A stretch of 64,000 nucleotides of DNA from Deminuibacter soli (GCF_003412455.1 NZ_QTJU01000002.1:434001-498000), one strand, 5' to 3'; positions 9,485 through 18,196 are shown, counted from the stretch's first letter. The notes: generated by a model not told the origin, from the sequence alone. Numbers and translations are program-made.

Positions 9485-10018
9485 TTATACAGCAATTTTC
9501 TGCAGTTGTTGTATTTGGTTTTGCAACATTTTACGGGCTTTCACCAGCTGGCTGCGGCTGGTGCTGGCCTGTATGTTGAGCATCTGTGCTATTTCGTCGT
9601 GGCTGTATCCTTCAATCACATTTAAGTTAAACACAATGCGGTAGCCATCGGGCAATGCGTTAATCAGTTTCAGCAGGTCATCTTCACCCAGGTTTACATA
9701 GGCATAAGGTTCCATACCGGTTTGCGCATGCTGTTCGGTTATTTCGTTGAACGTAATCTTTTTTTTCTGTAATAGTTTAAGTGCAGTATTAACCACAATG
9801 CGCCGTATCCAGCCCTCGAACGAGCCTTCAAATTTAAATTGCTGGATGTAAGTGAACACACGGATAAAACCTTCCTGCAGCATATCTTCCGCTTCTGAAC
9901 TGTCTACAGCGTAGCGAAGGCATACGGTCATCATTTTGCCCGCATACAACTCAAAGAGCCTGCGCTGGCAATCAGCATCCTTGCGGATACAGCCTTTAAT
10001 CAGTTCGTGTTCAGTCAC
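9485..10018 (-). CDS. ECF-type RNA polymerase sigma factor
   Basis: A 177-residue sigma-70 family protein of ECF type. Region 2 contains the core-binding and -10 recognition segment (SEAEDMLQEGFIRVF ... GWIRRIVVNTAL) and region 4 ends in a helix-turn-helix (GYSHDEIAQMLNIQASTSRSQLVKARKML). The start is taken as GTG 10018 (VTEHELIKGCIRKD), which gives the usual family length. The longer open frame up to 10126 is unlikely because a consensus -7 box at 10109-10116 falls inside it. It leads the operon with the membrane-anchored barrel protein and the lipoprotein, the usual arrangement for a signal-responsive sigma factor and its partner. Target genes cannot be seen. Confidence 0.9.
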   Translation of the reverse strand: MTEHELIKGCIRKDADCQRRLFELYAGKMMTVCLRYAVDSSEAEDMLQEGFIRVFTYIQQFKFEGSFEGWIRRIVVNTALKLLQKKKITFNEITEQHAQTGMEPYAYVNLGEDDLLKLINALPDGYRIVFNLNVIEGYSHDEIAQMLNIQASTSRSQLVKARKMLQNQIQQLQKIAV

Positions 10019-10108
10019 GCAATAAAGTCGTGGTTTGCGGATTGTTTTGGAATGAAGATATTCGCCTATCCGATAACGCTGCCCGGATGGCGAAAATTGT
10101 TTACCCCG

Positions 10109-10116
10109 CAAAGATA
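10109..10116 (-). promoter_or_regulatory. -7 promoter box of the sigma-factor operon
   Basis: Minus-strand TATCTTTG is a perfect TAnnTTTG. A second, weaker box (TATCTTCA) lies at 10053-10060, closer to the GTG start. Either would exclude the longer reading frame. A weak GCAGGC/GCCTGC hairpin at 10174-10193 lies upstream, after the ligase gene. Confidence 0.5.
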
Positions 10117-10218
10117 GGGCTGCCACGCAGCTGCAATAAGCCCCGGGCCGGTATTACAGGATATTTTAAGGCAGCAGGCTGTTTTTTGCCTGCGAATCAT
10201 TGATTTTCTGCGACGTAT

Positions 10219-11325
10219 TTATTGCAGAAACTGGTCATGAATATAGTCCACCACTTCCAGCATGTTTTTGTTGCGGTTGTAAACAGCCAGTTGCCTGTCT
10301 GCACCGGTGCCGGTTTGCAGCATGCCGGGTATGCGGTCAATTTCAGGGCGGCTGCCGAGATCGGCCGTTACATCGTCTACAAAGTCGAGCAGCTCTAAAA
10401 TCAGCGTGCGGGTAGCGGCTTCTGTTTCCTTGCCAAAATCAATCAGGCTGCCGTCAATACCGTAACGGCTGGCGCGCCATTTATTTTCGTTGATCAGCGA
10501 GCGGTGGTACATATTGAAATTCAGGTTCTGGCTGCGCAGTTTGTACAGCTTCACGCAAATGGCCTGGAACAGGGCGGCAATAGCGATGGTTTCGTTCACC
10601 GTCATAGGCACATCGCATATCCTGAACTCAACGGTGTTGAAAACCGGGTGCACCCGCAAATCCCACCATATCTTCTTGGCATTGTCGATACAGTTGGTTT
10701 TAATCAGCAGGTTCACATAGTTCTCATAGGCTTCAATGCTTTCGAAATAATCGGGTATGCCGGTGCGCGGGAATTTATCGAATACCTTGGTGCGGTACGA
10801 TTTATAGCCGGTTAACCTGCCCTCCCAGAAAGGCGAATTGGTGCTGAGGGCATATACGTGCGGCAGGAAATAGCGGGCCGAATTGGCAATGTGAATGGCC
10901 ATGCGGCGGTCTTCCATACCCACATGAACATGCAGGCCGAAAATGAGGTTGCTGCGGGCTGCTTCCTGCAGTTCATTTACAATCTGGCTGTAACGGTCGT
11001 GATCGGTAATCAGCTGGCGCTCCCAGTGGCTGAAGGGGTGTGTGCCGCTGGCGCCTACCCAGTACCCCATTTCGCCGGCGATATCGGAAATTACCTGCCG
11101 CAGGTTGCCTACATCGCGGCGGGCTTCGTCAATATTATTGCAGATATCGGTACCTACTTCCACTACGGCCTGGTGCATTTCGGCTTTTACCTTATCGTTA
11201 AGGCGGCGGTTGCCTTCGTGCACAATCTGCTGCTCATGGCTCCTCAGCTCGCGCGTGAGCGGGTCGAGCACCATATATTCTTCTTCTACACCAAGGGTAA
11301 AATGCCTGAAATTAAAATTTGACAT
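10219..11325 (-). CDS. YbdK-type carboxylate-amine ligase (glutamate-cysteine ligase family 2)
   Basis: A 368-residue protein of the GCS2 family, ATP-dependent enzymes joining an amino group to the gamma-carboxylate of glutamate. Visible family features are the N-terminal TLGVEEEYMVLDP, the GLHVHVGM motif, the WEGRLTGYKSYRTKVF segment, FRICDVPMTV and the C-terminal RYGIDGSLIDF. E. coli YbdK has weak glutamate-cysteine ligase activity; the natural substrate in Bacteroidota is not established. No glutathione synthetase gene is in the window. Single gene on the minus strand; no clear -7 box was seen within 100 bases upstream. Confidence 0.9.
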   Translation of the reverse strand: MSNFNFRHFTLGVEEEYMVLDPLTRELRSHEQQIVHEGNRRLNDKVKAEMHQAVVEVGTDICNNIDEARRDVGNLRQVISDIAGEMGYWVGASGTHPFSHWERQLITDHDRYSQIVNELQEAARSNLIFGLHVHVGMEDRRMAIHIANSARYFLPHVYALSTNSPFWEGRLTGYKSYRTKVFDKFPRTGIPDYFESIEAYENYVNLLIKTNCIDNAKKIWWDLRVHPVFNTVEFRICDVPMTVNETIAIAALFQAICVKLYKLRSQNLNFNMYHRSLINENKWRASRYGIDGSLIDFGKETEAATRTLILELLDFVDDVTADLGSRPEIDRIPGMLQTGTGADRQLAVYNRNKNMLEVVDYIHDQFLQ

Positions 11326-11581
11326 GAAGCGTTTTATTGGGGGATACCGGCCATCCGGATACCTGCACGTATAATGATTGCGTAAACTGTTGAAATGATT
11401 ATTTTGCCTGCATAGGGTGTAGGCTGCGCAAAGCTGCTGCGTTGTTCAGGGACGGATATGCCCGACGGATTGCTTGTCTTCAATGCGTTCGCCTCCCTTC
11501 GTCGTTGATGATGTACATGGAACTGCCAAATTACTATTTTTTTGCGTAGATAAATCGCTGCTTTTTTGTTGCGTGGTATGC

Positions 11582-11609
11582 AAAAAAAAAGAGACCGGTA
11601 AAACCGGCC
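11582..11609 (-). terminator. Rho-independent terminator after Oar-like receptor
   Basis: Minus-strand GGCCGGT pairs with ACCGGTC (one G-T pair, 3-base loop), followed by TCT and nine T. It sits 35 bases past the receptor stop. The rest of the 11326-11643 gap shows no gene or clear signal. Confidence 0.85.
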
Positions 11610-11643
11610 CCTTTTTGGTGGGACTTCAAAAAACAAAAATCGT

Positions 11644-14600
11644 TTAGTTAAACAGGTAGCGGAAACCGATCTGCAACTGCCAGCGTGAGCCATTGGTGCC
11701 GGTGGTTGAACTCAGTGCAGTATTGGCGCCTGCGGTAACATCGTCTTTAAACGAGTTGGTATACGGTATCTGGTTGGCTGCATCGAGGTAAGGCATGGAG
11801 AATACCGGTGTCTTACCGTCTGCACCGCCCAGTTTTTCAAATTTAAGCGGCGTACTGATGGTGCCCACGCGGTAAATACCCCAGTTTTTATTCAGGAAAT
11901 TACCGGCGTTATACAGGTCGAGGGTAAAACGCAGCGTGTGCTTTGTTTTGTCTTTCATTATAATGTAAAAGTCCTGTGTAAAGTTCAGATCCAGCCTTTT
12001 GTACCAGGGATAAATCCAGGCATTGCGCTGGGCAACTTCGCCGCGGTGTTTGCTCAGGTAGGGGTCCTGGTTAATAAAATTATTCAGCTGTCCCCATATC
12101 TGTGCAGGCGTGCGTGTATCGGTAGCGCCGGTTGGCTGCAGCAATATTTCACTGGCATTCCTGGGAATGTACATCAGGTCGTTGGAAGTATTGTTGTCGC
12201 CGTTCAGATCGCCGTTGTACACGTACGAATTTACGCCCGAAGGTGCAGCCTCAAACAGGGCGCCGATAGAAGTGGCGAAGTGCTGGCCATATTCTTTGCG
12301 GTACGATGCAGAAGCCACCACCCTGTGCGGCAGGTAGGCATTGCTGTAGCCCAGTTCAGGCTGGTTGGGATCGCCTACCACAGGTTTTGAACCCCACATG
12401 GTGTTGGCAGTAGAGCCGCCCACCATAATGTCTTTCGATTTGCTGTAGGTATACGCAATGTTGGTATACAGGTTACGGAAGGTTTTCTGGATCTGCACAG
12501 TAGCCGTATACGCATAACCCTTGTTGGCATTCTTCATGTAAATGGCGTTGCCGATACTGGGGTTGGTAACGCTTCTCGGCGCATCTGCCAGCGGGTAAAT
12601 CTGCGTGGGTGTGGTGGTGAATGAAGTATACCGTGTTCTGTTATCTGCACCACTTAATACAATACCTGTTGCAGGCATGTTGATGTTCTGGAAATAAACA
12701 GCGTTCACGTTCCTGGCATAAGTGCCTTCTACCGTAACCACGAAATTATCCGGCAGTTTCTGGTCTATTGCCAGACTGCTTTTCAGCGCCTGCGGGAATT
12801 TGAATTTGGGATCGGTTACGTTGATGCTGTACGATGAACTTAAACCCGTGGATGGGTTTGGCGGAATGTATGCGCCAACATTGGGATTAAAAGGATAGGG
12901 AATAGAAGTGGTTGGCGTTGCGCTGGCACTGATGGAACCAAACAATGCCACACCGCTGTTGCTGGCCTGGTTGCTGAACCATACAAATGGCGGAGGGCCT
13001 GCAAATAAGCCCAGGCCACCGCGTACCTGTGTTTGCTGGTTGCTGAACACATCCCAGTTAAAGCCGATTCTTGGCGATACCAGCGGGTTGGTTTTAGGCG
13101 CCTGCGCAGTATTTACATGCGTACCGCCGTAAAACTTGCTGAGGGTATCTACAACCGGGTTATACAGGTAGTTGCTTTTGAAAATCGGTATATCCAGCCT
13201 TACGCCATAAGTGAGGGTAAAGTTGGGTTTAACACGCCATTTGTCCTGCACAAAAAAGCCCAGTTCTGTTTCTTTGGGGCCAACCAGCGGAAACGAACCG
13301 TCTTTGGTGAGCGTGTAGGAAAGATCGTAACGGATGGGTGGCTTATTGCCATAGAAATCAGACAGGCTCGCAAAACGGTATACGCCGTTGTAAGAGGGCG
13401 AGAAGCCGTTTTCATAAGTCTTGTAAGAATCCTGCGTGCCCAGCGTTATTTCATGGCTGCCTGCATAGGTGGTAAAGATATCGGAGAACTGGTACACGTT
13501 GGTGTTGAGCTTGTTGCCATACGTGTATTGTTCATAGCCGAATGAAGTATATGGCTGGTTGTTACCATCGAGAATATCTACCAGCGGGAAGGTAGAACTT
13601 AAGGCTGCCCTTGAATCGCGCAGGGCAGTAAAGCCAACCTGTAATTTGTTGGAAGAGCGGTTGCTGAAGCGGGTATTAAGCTCAGCGATAAAGATGTTGA
13701 AATTATTGAACTGGCGGTAACCGCTGTTTTTAAAAGGCAGCGCAAACGAGCCGGATGCGCGGCCATAACTGCTGTTTACTGAACCGCTGTTGCTGGCGGG
13801 TTTTTCCAGCGATGATTTCAGGTAATTGTATTTCAGCGTAAGCGTATTGCTGTTGTTGATATTCCAGTCGAGCTTGGCGGTGATTTTATCGCTGCGGGTT
13901 TCGTAAGTATAATTTTCGAAGGGGCCGGTTACATAGCCGTATTGTTTTGCCAGGTAGTCGCTCAGGCGTGCCAGCGTATCCCTGTTGGCATTGGAAATAT
14001 TTACGCCATTGGGTGTATGCGTAGCGTCCGAGGCGGTGAAAATAGTCGCCGCCTGTTTAATGCGTTCTGATTCGCCGCTTACAAAAAAGAATACCTTGTT
14101 TTTAATGATCGGCCCGCCGATGGAAGCGCCGCGCAGGTTATAGCTGTAATCCTGGTGCGGCAGGGTGGTAGTGCGCACTTTATAACCCTGCAGATCTTCT
14201 CCGCGGATATAGGTATATACCGAACCTTTGAAGGTATTGGTACCACTGCGTGTTACGCTGTTAATGCCTGCGCCGGAAAAGCCGCCCTGTCTTACATCAT
14301 ATGGGGATACGTTTACCTGTATTTGTTCAATGGCGTCAAGACTGATGGGCTGTGAGTTGGTTTGGCCGCCCAGTGTGCCTGCCAGCCCGAATGAGTTGTT
14401 GAAGTTGGCGCCGTCTACCGTGAGGTTATTGTACTGGTTGCTCTGGCCGCCAAATGCAAGTCCGTTCGCAGTGGGTGTAAGCCTGGTAAAATCCTGCAGG
14501 GAGCGGTTAACGGTAGGCAGGCGTTCAATTTGCGAACGGCTGATGATTTCCTGGCTGCCGGTATGGCTGTTGTTGAATACTTTATCCTGGCGGGTGCCTT

Positions 14601-14967
14601 TCACCACTACATTTTCGAGTGTTTGTGAGCTTTCTGTCAGGGCAAAGTCTGCTTTGTATTCCTGGCCCAGTGTAAGGAAGATATTGTCCTGTTTTTCTTC
14701 CCTGAAACCAACATAGGTTACAACCAGGGTGTAGGGGCCGCCTACGCGCATATTGGGGAGGTTAAAACGGCCGTCGTTACGGGTACTGGTAGCATACCTG
14801 GTGCCTGTGGGTGTGTGAATGGCGACAACGGATACGCCGGCAAGGGGTTTGTTGGCTACGGACACGGTGCCAACCATGTCTGAGGTGGTTTCCTGGGCCA
14901 GCAGTGGTGTGGTAATACCTGCAAGGCATACCAGTAATGCTGCCATCAGGTGAAGCAGTTTTCGCAT
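11644..14967 (-). CDS. Oar-like TonB-dependent receptor with carboxypeptidase-regulatory domain
   Basis: 1107 residues. A signal peptide (about 1-24, ending LLAQ) is followed by a CarboxypepD_reg Ig-like domain (about 28-115), a plug domain (about 120-240, with NVVVKGTR and ISLDAIEQIQVNVSPYDVRQGGFSGAGINSVTRSG in broken form) and a long C-terminal barrel ending LQIGFRYLFN. The segments DYSYNLRGASIGGPI and KVFFFVSGESER are typical of the Oar family of large receptors. Start 14967 is chosen because the signal peptide begins there; an ATG at 15036 would add 23 residues. No SusD-like lipoprotein is adjacent, so it is not a classical polysaccharide-utilisation pair. Substrate unknown. Confidence 0.92.
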   Translation of the reverse strand: MRKLLHLMAALLVCLAGITTPLLAQETTSDMVGTVSVANKPLAGVSVVAIHTPTGTRYATSTRNDGRFNLPNMRVGGPYTLVVTYVGFREEKQDNIFLTLGQEYKADFALTESSQTLENVVVKGTRQDKVFNNSHTGSQEIISRSQIERLPTVNRSLQDFTRLTPTANGLAFGGQSNQYNNLTVDGANFNNSFGLAGTLGGQTNSQPISLDAIEQIQVNVSPYDVRQGGFSGAGINSVTRSGTNTFKGSVYTYIRGEDLQGYKVRTTTLPHQDYSYNLRGASIGGPIIKNKVFFFVSGESERIKQAATIFTASDATHTPNGVNISNANRDTLARLSDYLAKQYGYVTGPFENYTYETRSDKITAKLDWNINNSNTLTLKYNYLKSSLEKPASNSGSVNSSYGRASGSFALPFKNSGYRQFNNFNIFIAELNTRFSNRSSNKLQVGFTALRDSRAALSSTFPLVDILDGNNQPYTSFGYEQYTYGNKLNTNVYQFSDIFTTYAGSHEITLGTQDSYKTYENGFSPSYNGVYRFASLSDFYGNKPPIRYDLSYTLTKDGSFPLVGPKETELGFFVQDKWRVKPNFTLTYGVRLDIPIFKSNYLYNPVVDTLSKFYGGTHVNTAQAPKTNPLVSPRIGFNWDVFSNQQTQVRGGLGLFAGPPPFVWFSNQASNSGVALFGSISASATPTTSIPYPFNPNVGAYIPPNPSTGLSSSYSINVTDPKFKFPQALKSSLAIDQKLPDNFVVTVEGTYARNVNAVYFQNINMPATGIVLSGADNRTRYTSFTTTPTQIYPLADAPRSVTNPSIGNAIYMKNANKGYAYTATVQIQKTFRNLYTNIAYTYSKSKDIMVGGSTANTMWGSKPVVGDPNQPELGYSNAYLPHRVVASASYRKEYGQHFATSIGALFEAAPSGVNSYVYNGDLNGDNNTSNDLMYIPRNASEILLQPTGATDTRTPAQIWGQLNNFINQDPYLSKHRGEVAQRNAWIYPWYKRLDLNFTQDFYIIMKDKTKHTLRFTLDLYNAGNFLNKNWGIYRVGTISTPLKFEKLGGADGKTPVFSMPYLDAANQIPYTNSFKDDVTAGANTALSSTTGTNGSRWQLQIGFRYLFN

Positions 14968-15116
14968 AAACAGTTTTAAATTTTGGTACAAAGATGTATT
15001 TGAAACGATCAATGTGTAAAGGTTACGCATTAACAATTCTTTACCAAATTAATACTGTGTATTACATTTTAATATGTGTGCAAATTCGCTATTTCGCCAC
15101 TATTTAGTAGATTTTA

Positions 15117-15158
15117 TACAAAAAAATAGCCATCCTTTTAACGGGATGGCTATTTTTT
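15117..15158. terminator. Strong symmetrical terminator after rplI
   Basis: TAGCCATCC at 15127-15135 pairs with GGATGGCTA at 15144-15152, flanked by an A run and a T run, so the stem extends to about 15 bp. It serves the ribosomal operon (minus strand) and could work in both directions. Confidence 0.9.
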
Positions 15159-15175
15159 TAAGAATAATCTTGAAA

Positions 15176-15622
15176 TTATTCACCAATTACTTCAAACTCC
15201 ATTTCAGTTACGTTACCGTTACCGAAGTCGATAGAAGCTTTATAGGTACCGAGTTCTTTCACGTCGTCGATAATAGAGAGGCGGCGGCGGTCAATTTCGT
15301 AACCTTTCTGATCGCGGATTGCGCGGGCAATCTGCAGAGAAGTAACGCTACCAAAGATTTTACCGCTGGTACCTGTTTTAGCACCTACTTTCACAGGGCC
15401 TTCTTTCAGTACAGCGATTACTTTGTTGATTTCAGCCAGCATTGCAGCTTCTTTCTTAGCGGCTACTTTCAGGCGCTCTTCCAGCTGTTTCAGGTTAGAA
15501 GGGTTAGCTTCTACCGCGAATTTCTGCGGGATGAGGAAGTTACGTGCATAACCGTTTTTTACGGTAACCAGCTCATTGCGGCCACCCAGGTTATCAACGT
15601 CTTGAATTAAAATTACTTGCAT
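15176..15622 (-). CDS. rplI: Ribosomal protein bL9
   Basis: 148 residues, the usual length for L9 of the large ribosomal subunit. The N-terminal globular domain has the hallmark VDNLGGRNELVTVKNGYARNFLIP pattern (broken here: residues about 8-30), followed by a long central helix rich in Lys/Glu/Ala and a C-terminal rRNA-binding domain with KIFGSVT. Last gene of the rpsF-rpsR-rplI operon, 73 bases after rpsR, and followed by the operon terminator. Confidence 0.98.
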   Translation of the reverse strand: MQVILIQDVDNLGGRNELVTVKNGYARNFLIPQKFAVEANPSNLKQLEERLKVAAKKEAAMLAEINKVIAVLKEGPVKVGAKTGTSGKIFGSVTSLQIARAIRDQKGYEIDRRRLSIIDDVKELGTYKASIDFGNGNVTEMEFEVIGE

Positions 15623-15695
15623 AAAATGTGCTTAGTTCCCTGTCCCAGTTTATCAGACTGTCCCCGTGAGGGTTAGGGAGGATACTAAAAATGGT

Positions 15696-15962
15696 TTATT
15701 TCAACAGATCGGTTACATAAGGTAACAGAGCCATCTGGCGTGCTTTTTTAATAGCTTCGCCCACTTTGCGCTGGTATTTCAGAGAGTTACCTGTTAAACG
15801 GCGGGGAAGAATTTTACCCTGTTCGTTTACAAATTTTTTCAGAAATTCAACGTCTTTGTAATCAATGTACTTGATACCGTATTTCTTAAAGCGGCAGAAT
15901 TTCTTTTTAGGTTTCTCCTGCTTAATAGCGGTCAGGTACTTAATTTCATTTGCTTTTGCCAT
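15696..15962 (-). CDS. rpsR: Ribosomal protein bS18
   Basis: 88 residues, normal for S18 of the small subunit. Recognisable are [19 protein letters not shown], the [15 protein letters not shown] motif and the C-terminal helix [11 protein letters not shown]. It starts three bases after the rpsF stop, so the two genes are almost certainly translated from one message. A single Cys (CRF) is kept from the ancestral zinc-binding set, as in many bacteria. Confidence 0.98.
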   Translation of the reverse strand: MAKANEIKYLTAIKQEKPKKKFCRFKKYGIKYIDYKDVEFLKKFVNEQGKILPRRLTGNSLKYQRKVGEAIKKARQMALLPYVTDLLK

Positions 15963-15965
15963 GGT

Positions 15966-16322
15966 TTAAGCCTCCACTGCTTTATCGGTTCCGGTAGGTA
16001 CACCACTTCTCTTTTTAGCATTGTACTCGACGGCGTATTTATCGAGTGCAGTGATCATGAAACGCATGATTTGCTCATCGCGTAACATCTGAATCTTAAA
16101 CTTCTCATTGAAGCTGGATGGCGCGCTGTATTCCAGAACCCAGTAAATACCTGTGGTTTTCTTCTGGATTGGGTACGCCAGTGATTTTAATCCCCAGGGG
16201 TTGCTGTGCGCAATAGATCCGCCGTTTTCAGTGATGAAATCAGCGTACTTTTTCTGGGCAGCTTTGAATTCTTCCTCAGAAAGCACAGGGGTAAAAATCA
16301 CCATCAATTCGTAATTGTTCAT
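15966..16322 (-). CDS. rpsF: Ribosomal protein bS6
   Basis: 118 residues, ferredoxin-like fold. The N-terminus MNNYELMVIFTP, the central WGLKSLAYPIQKKTTGIYWVLEY and the helix before EQIMRFMITAL are diagnostic of S6, the partner of S18 on 16S rRNA. First gene of the three-gene operon. A perfect -7 box lies at 16359-16366, giving a leader of about 30 bases. No S6:S18 autoregulatory RNA element was recognised in that short leader. Confidence 0.98.
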   Translation of the reverse strand: MNNYELMVIFTPVLSEEEFKAAQKKYADFITENGGSIAHSNPWGLKSLAYPIQKKTTGIYWVLEYSAPSSFNEKFKIQMLRDEQIMRFMITALDKYAVEYNAKKRSGVPTGTDKAVEA

Positions 16323-16358
16323 TACCCTGATTTAATTGTTTAAAAATGATTTGGGGTG

Positions 16359-16366
16359 CAAAAGTA
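16359..16366 (-). promoter_or_regulatory. -7 promoter box of rpsF operon
   Basis: Minus-strand TACTTTTG is a perfect TAnnTTTG, 36 bases before the rpsF ATG. No TTG at the usual -33 distance. Confidence 0.6.
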
Positions 16367-16393
16367 GGGAAAGTTTCCCAGAGTAACGAATAA

Positions 16394-16434
16394 GTGAATG
16401 GTGAAAGTGAATAGTGAATAGGCAATAGTGAATG
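16394..16434 (+). repeat. 7-bp-period array, GTGAATA type
   Basis: Consecutive words GTGAATG, GTGAAA (one base short), GTGAATA, GTGAATA, GGCAATA, GTGAATG. Same word family as at 36656, 39320, 39456 and 44371. It lies directly upstream of the rpsF promoter. Confidence 0.75.
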
Positions 16435-16564
16435 AAAAACAGGAGGAAACAGCCGGCTGGGGAGTAAATAGAGCGGTGACTGGTATCTGAAATGAATGAC
16501 TTAGAAAATGCTATGTGATTGATTTACAGTTTATCCAGTGTGTATGAACATTAGGGATGCTGCA

Positions 16565-16606
16565 TAAAAAAAGCGGGTGTCAACCACGGTTGTAGCTGCC
16601 ACCCGC
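16565..16606 (-). terminator. Rho-independent terminator
   Basis: Minus-strand GCGGGTG pairs with CACCCGC, with an inner CAACC/GGTTG pairing, followed by seven T. It serves the barrel gene ending at 16642. Confidence 0.85.
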
Positions 16607-16641
16607 ATGATTTACAATGTATGATAAAGCTTTTCGCTATT

Positions 16642-17472
16642 TTAATTCAATACAACTGCTTTTTTCTCCGTGTGATTTTTAGACAGATTCAGCGTACCAC
16701 CCAGGTTCAGGATCATTTCGTAAGTGCCGAATACCTGTTTGGCCTTGCCTTCGTAGGCGCTTAAACCCCAATAGTCGGTAAGAACCAGTTTGTTACAATA
16801 TTCGAGGTATACGTGGTTGAAGAAGGTAAGGCGAACAGTGCCTTCCACCCCTAAATCCAGGCCGCCAAACTGGAAACCGGCGTCGTTGTCTTTACCAAAC
16901 ATGGTATTCTGTACGTGCGGTACCATAAATCCTACACCGCCTTTCAGCAATACGGAAGCATCGATGTTTTTGGCAACAGCACCAATTTTCTTGCGATGCA
17001 CCAGGTTAAACAGGAAAAAGTTGGCGCCATTGTTCAGCTGGTATTTCAGCACATTGGGCCCATTGATCATAAAGGTATCTACCGGTTTGTGGTCCATAGT
17101 GCCTTTTACGTGAATCAGCTGGTTTTCGTTTACCTGGTATTTGGTGTGGTCGAAGTTGATTTCAAAAGCCCAGTCGTCTTTAAAGAAATAACCCACACGG
17201 TAGTTGTACTGCGGAATGGAGATGGCCTGGTTAAATATGCCTTTGTCCCATCCCGGTTTGTCGGATGCCATTACGTTCACAAAAGCAAAGTGATTGCCCA
17301 GTGAAGGCTGGTTTACTTTAATGGTGCTGTTGGTGTACCATTCCTTGTTGTATCCCCACGAAAAGTAGAAATTCCCTTTCTTAAAAGCGGTTGTTCCCTG
17401 GGCCTCTACCTGGCTGGTTAAGGTTGCCAATAAAAAGGCTGTTACAAGTGCCTTCGCCATTTTTCTATTCAT
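16642..17472 (-). CDS. Uncharacterised outer-membrane barrel protein
   Basis: 276 residues with a signal peptide (about 1-24, ending VEAQ) and a mature part made of alternating strands with Trp/Tyr/Phe girdle residues (NFYFSWGYNKEWY, VGYFFKDDWAFEINFDHTKY, FNHVYLEYCNKLVL), closing with MILNLGGTLNLS. This pattern indicates an outer-membrane barrel, but I do not recognise a specific family and see no catalytic triad of the PagL type that I could defend. The start could also be the ATG at 17460. Monocistronic with its own terminator. Function unknown. Confidence 0.7.
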   Translation of the reverse strand: MNRKMAKALVTAFLLATLTSQVEAQGTTAFKKGNFYFSWGYNKEWYTNSTIKVNQPSLGNHFAFVNVMASDKPGWDKGIFNQAISIPQYNYRVGYFFKDDWAFEINFDHTKYQVNENQLIHVKGTMDHKPVDTFMINGPNVLKYQLNNGANFFLFNLVHRKKIGAVAKNIDASVLLKGGVGFMVPHVQNTMFGKDNDAGFQFGGLDLGVEGTVRLTFFNHVYLEYCNKLVLTDYWGLSAYEGKAKQVFGTYEMILNLGGTLNLSKNHTEKKAVVLN

Positions 17473-17614
17473 AAGTGTTGTCTTTACTGATCCTTTCTGG
17501 TTGTTGTAAGCTCTTCAATTAGTTGCGATGGTTATACAGTGGTTATGGCAGCAGGGGCAAAAATATTAAGCAATTGATAAATCCGGCAATTTTTTTACAC
17601 CACCGGTGGGGATC

Positions 17615-18044
17615 GGGAGACGTCAGTTGTGAAAGCCATCGAGAATCGACAGTCGACAGTCGAGATGATCGAAGCGAAGGGAGGCGTGAGATGTCAGTTG
17701 TGAAAGCCATCGAGAATCGACAGTCGACAGTCGAGACGATCGAAGCGAAGGGATCGTGAGACGTCAGTCGTGAAAGCCATCAAGAATCGACAGTCGACAG
17801 TCGAGATGATCGAAGCGAAGGGGATCGTGAGACGTCAGTCGTGAAAGCCATCGAGAATCGACAGTCGACAGTCGAGACGATCGAAGCGAAGGGGATCGTG
17901 AGATGTCAATCGTGAAAGCCATCGAGAATCGACAGTCGAGATGATCGAAGCGAAGGGAGGCGTGAGACGTCAGTTGTGAAAGCCATCGAGAATCGACAGT
18001 CGAGGCTATCTTAGCAAGTCTGTGATCGAAGCGGGAGCAACAAA
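17615..18044 (+). repeat. Six tandem copies of a ~70-bp unit built from 7-bp words
   Basis: Copies start near 17616, 17685, 17756, 17826, 17896 and 17960. The unit reads GTGAGACGTCAGT, TGTGAAAGCCAT, then 7-base words CGAGAAT, CGACAGT, CGACAGT, CGAGATG and ATCGAAGCGAAGGG. Copies 5 and 6 lack exactly one CGACAGT word (7 bases), and copies alternate between GAGATG and GAGACG. No spacer-like variable sequence exists, so this is not a CRISPR array. The gap 17473-17614 before it shows nothing recognisable. Confidence 0.92.
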
Positions 18045-18062
18045 AGAATGACGCAAACACAC

Positions 18063-18125
18063 AACTTCAAACTTTAAACTTCAAACGTTAAACTATTGAA
18101 CCATTAAACTATTGAACCATTCACC
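18063..18125 (+). repeat. Array switching from 7-bp to 8-bp period
   Basis: Words AACTTCA, AACTTTA, AACTTCA, AACGTTA (period 7) run without a break into AACTATTG, AACCATTA, AACTATTG, AACCATTC (period 8). Twenty-odd bases of the heptad part recur exactly at 46437. Confidence 0.85.
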
Positions 18126-18141
18126 GGCTCTCCGGGCTCCA

Positions 18142-18172
18142 AACAAAATGCCACCCCAGGAGTGAGGTGGCA
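18142..18172 (-). terminator. Rho-independent terminator after secreted nuclease
   Basis: Minus-strand TGCCACC pairs with GGTGGCA, followed by TTTTGTTT. It sits 25 bases past the stop of the 1092-residue nuclease gene. Confidence 0.75.
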
Positions 18173-18196
18173 ATGAACTGTATAAGAACCCATGAA

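Noticed and set aside
10019-10126. Longer N-terminus for the ECF sigma factor
   Set aside because: A perfect -7 box (10109-10116, minus) lies inside it, and the added residues have no place in the sigma-factor family; GTG 10018 gives the normal length.
11522-11545. -7-like TATTTTTTTG on the plus strand
   Set aside because: Spacing within the box is wrong and no plus-strand gene follows; it lies in A/T-rich sequence after the receptor gene.
17615-18044. Possible CRISPR array (regularly spaced repeats)
   Set aside because: The whole ~70-bp unit is repeated, with no variable spacers, and no cas gene lies nearby. The same holds for the arrays at 6553 and 44171.
17764-18060. Minus-strand reading frame of about 98 codons across the 70-bp array
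   Set aside because: The translation only repeats the unit (RFDHLDC and TVDSRWLS blocks) and has no start signal; it is a by-product of the repeat length.
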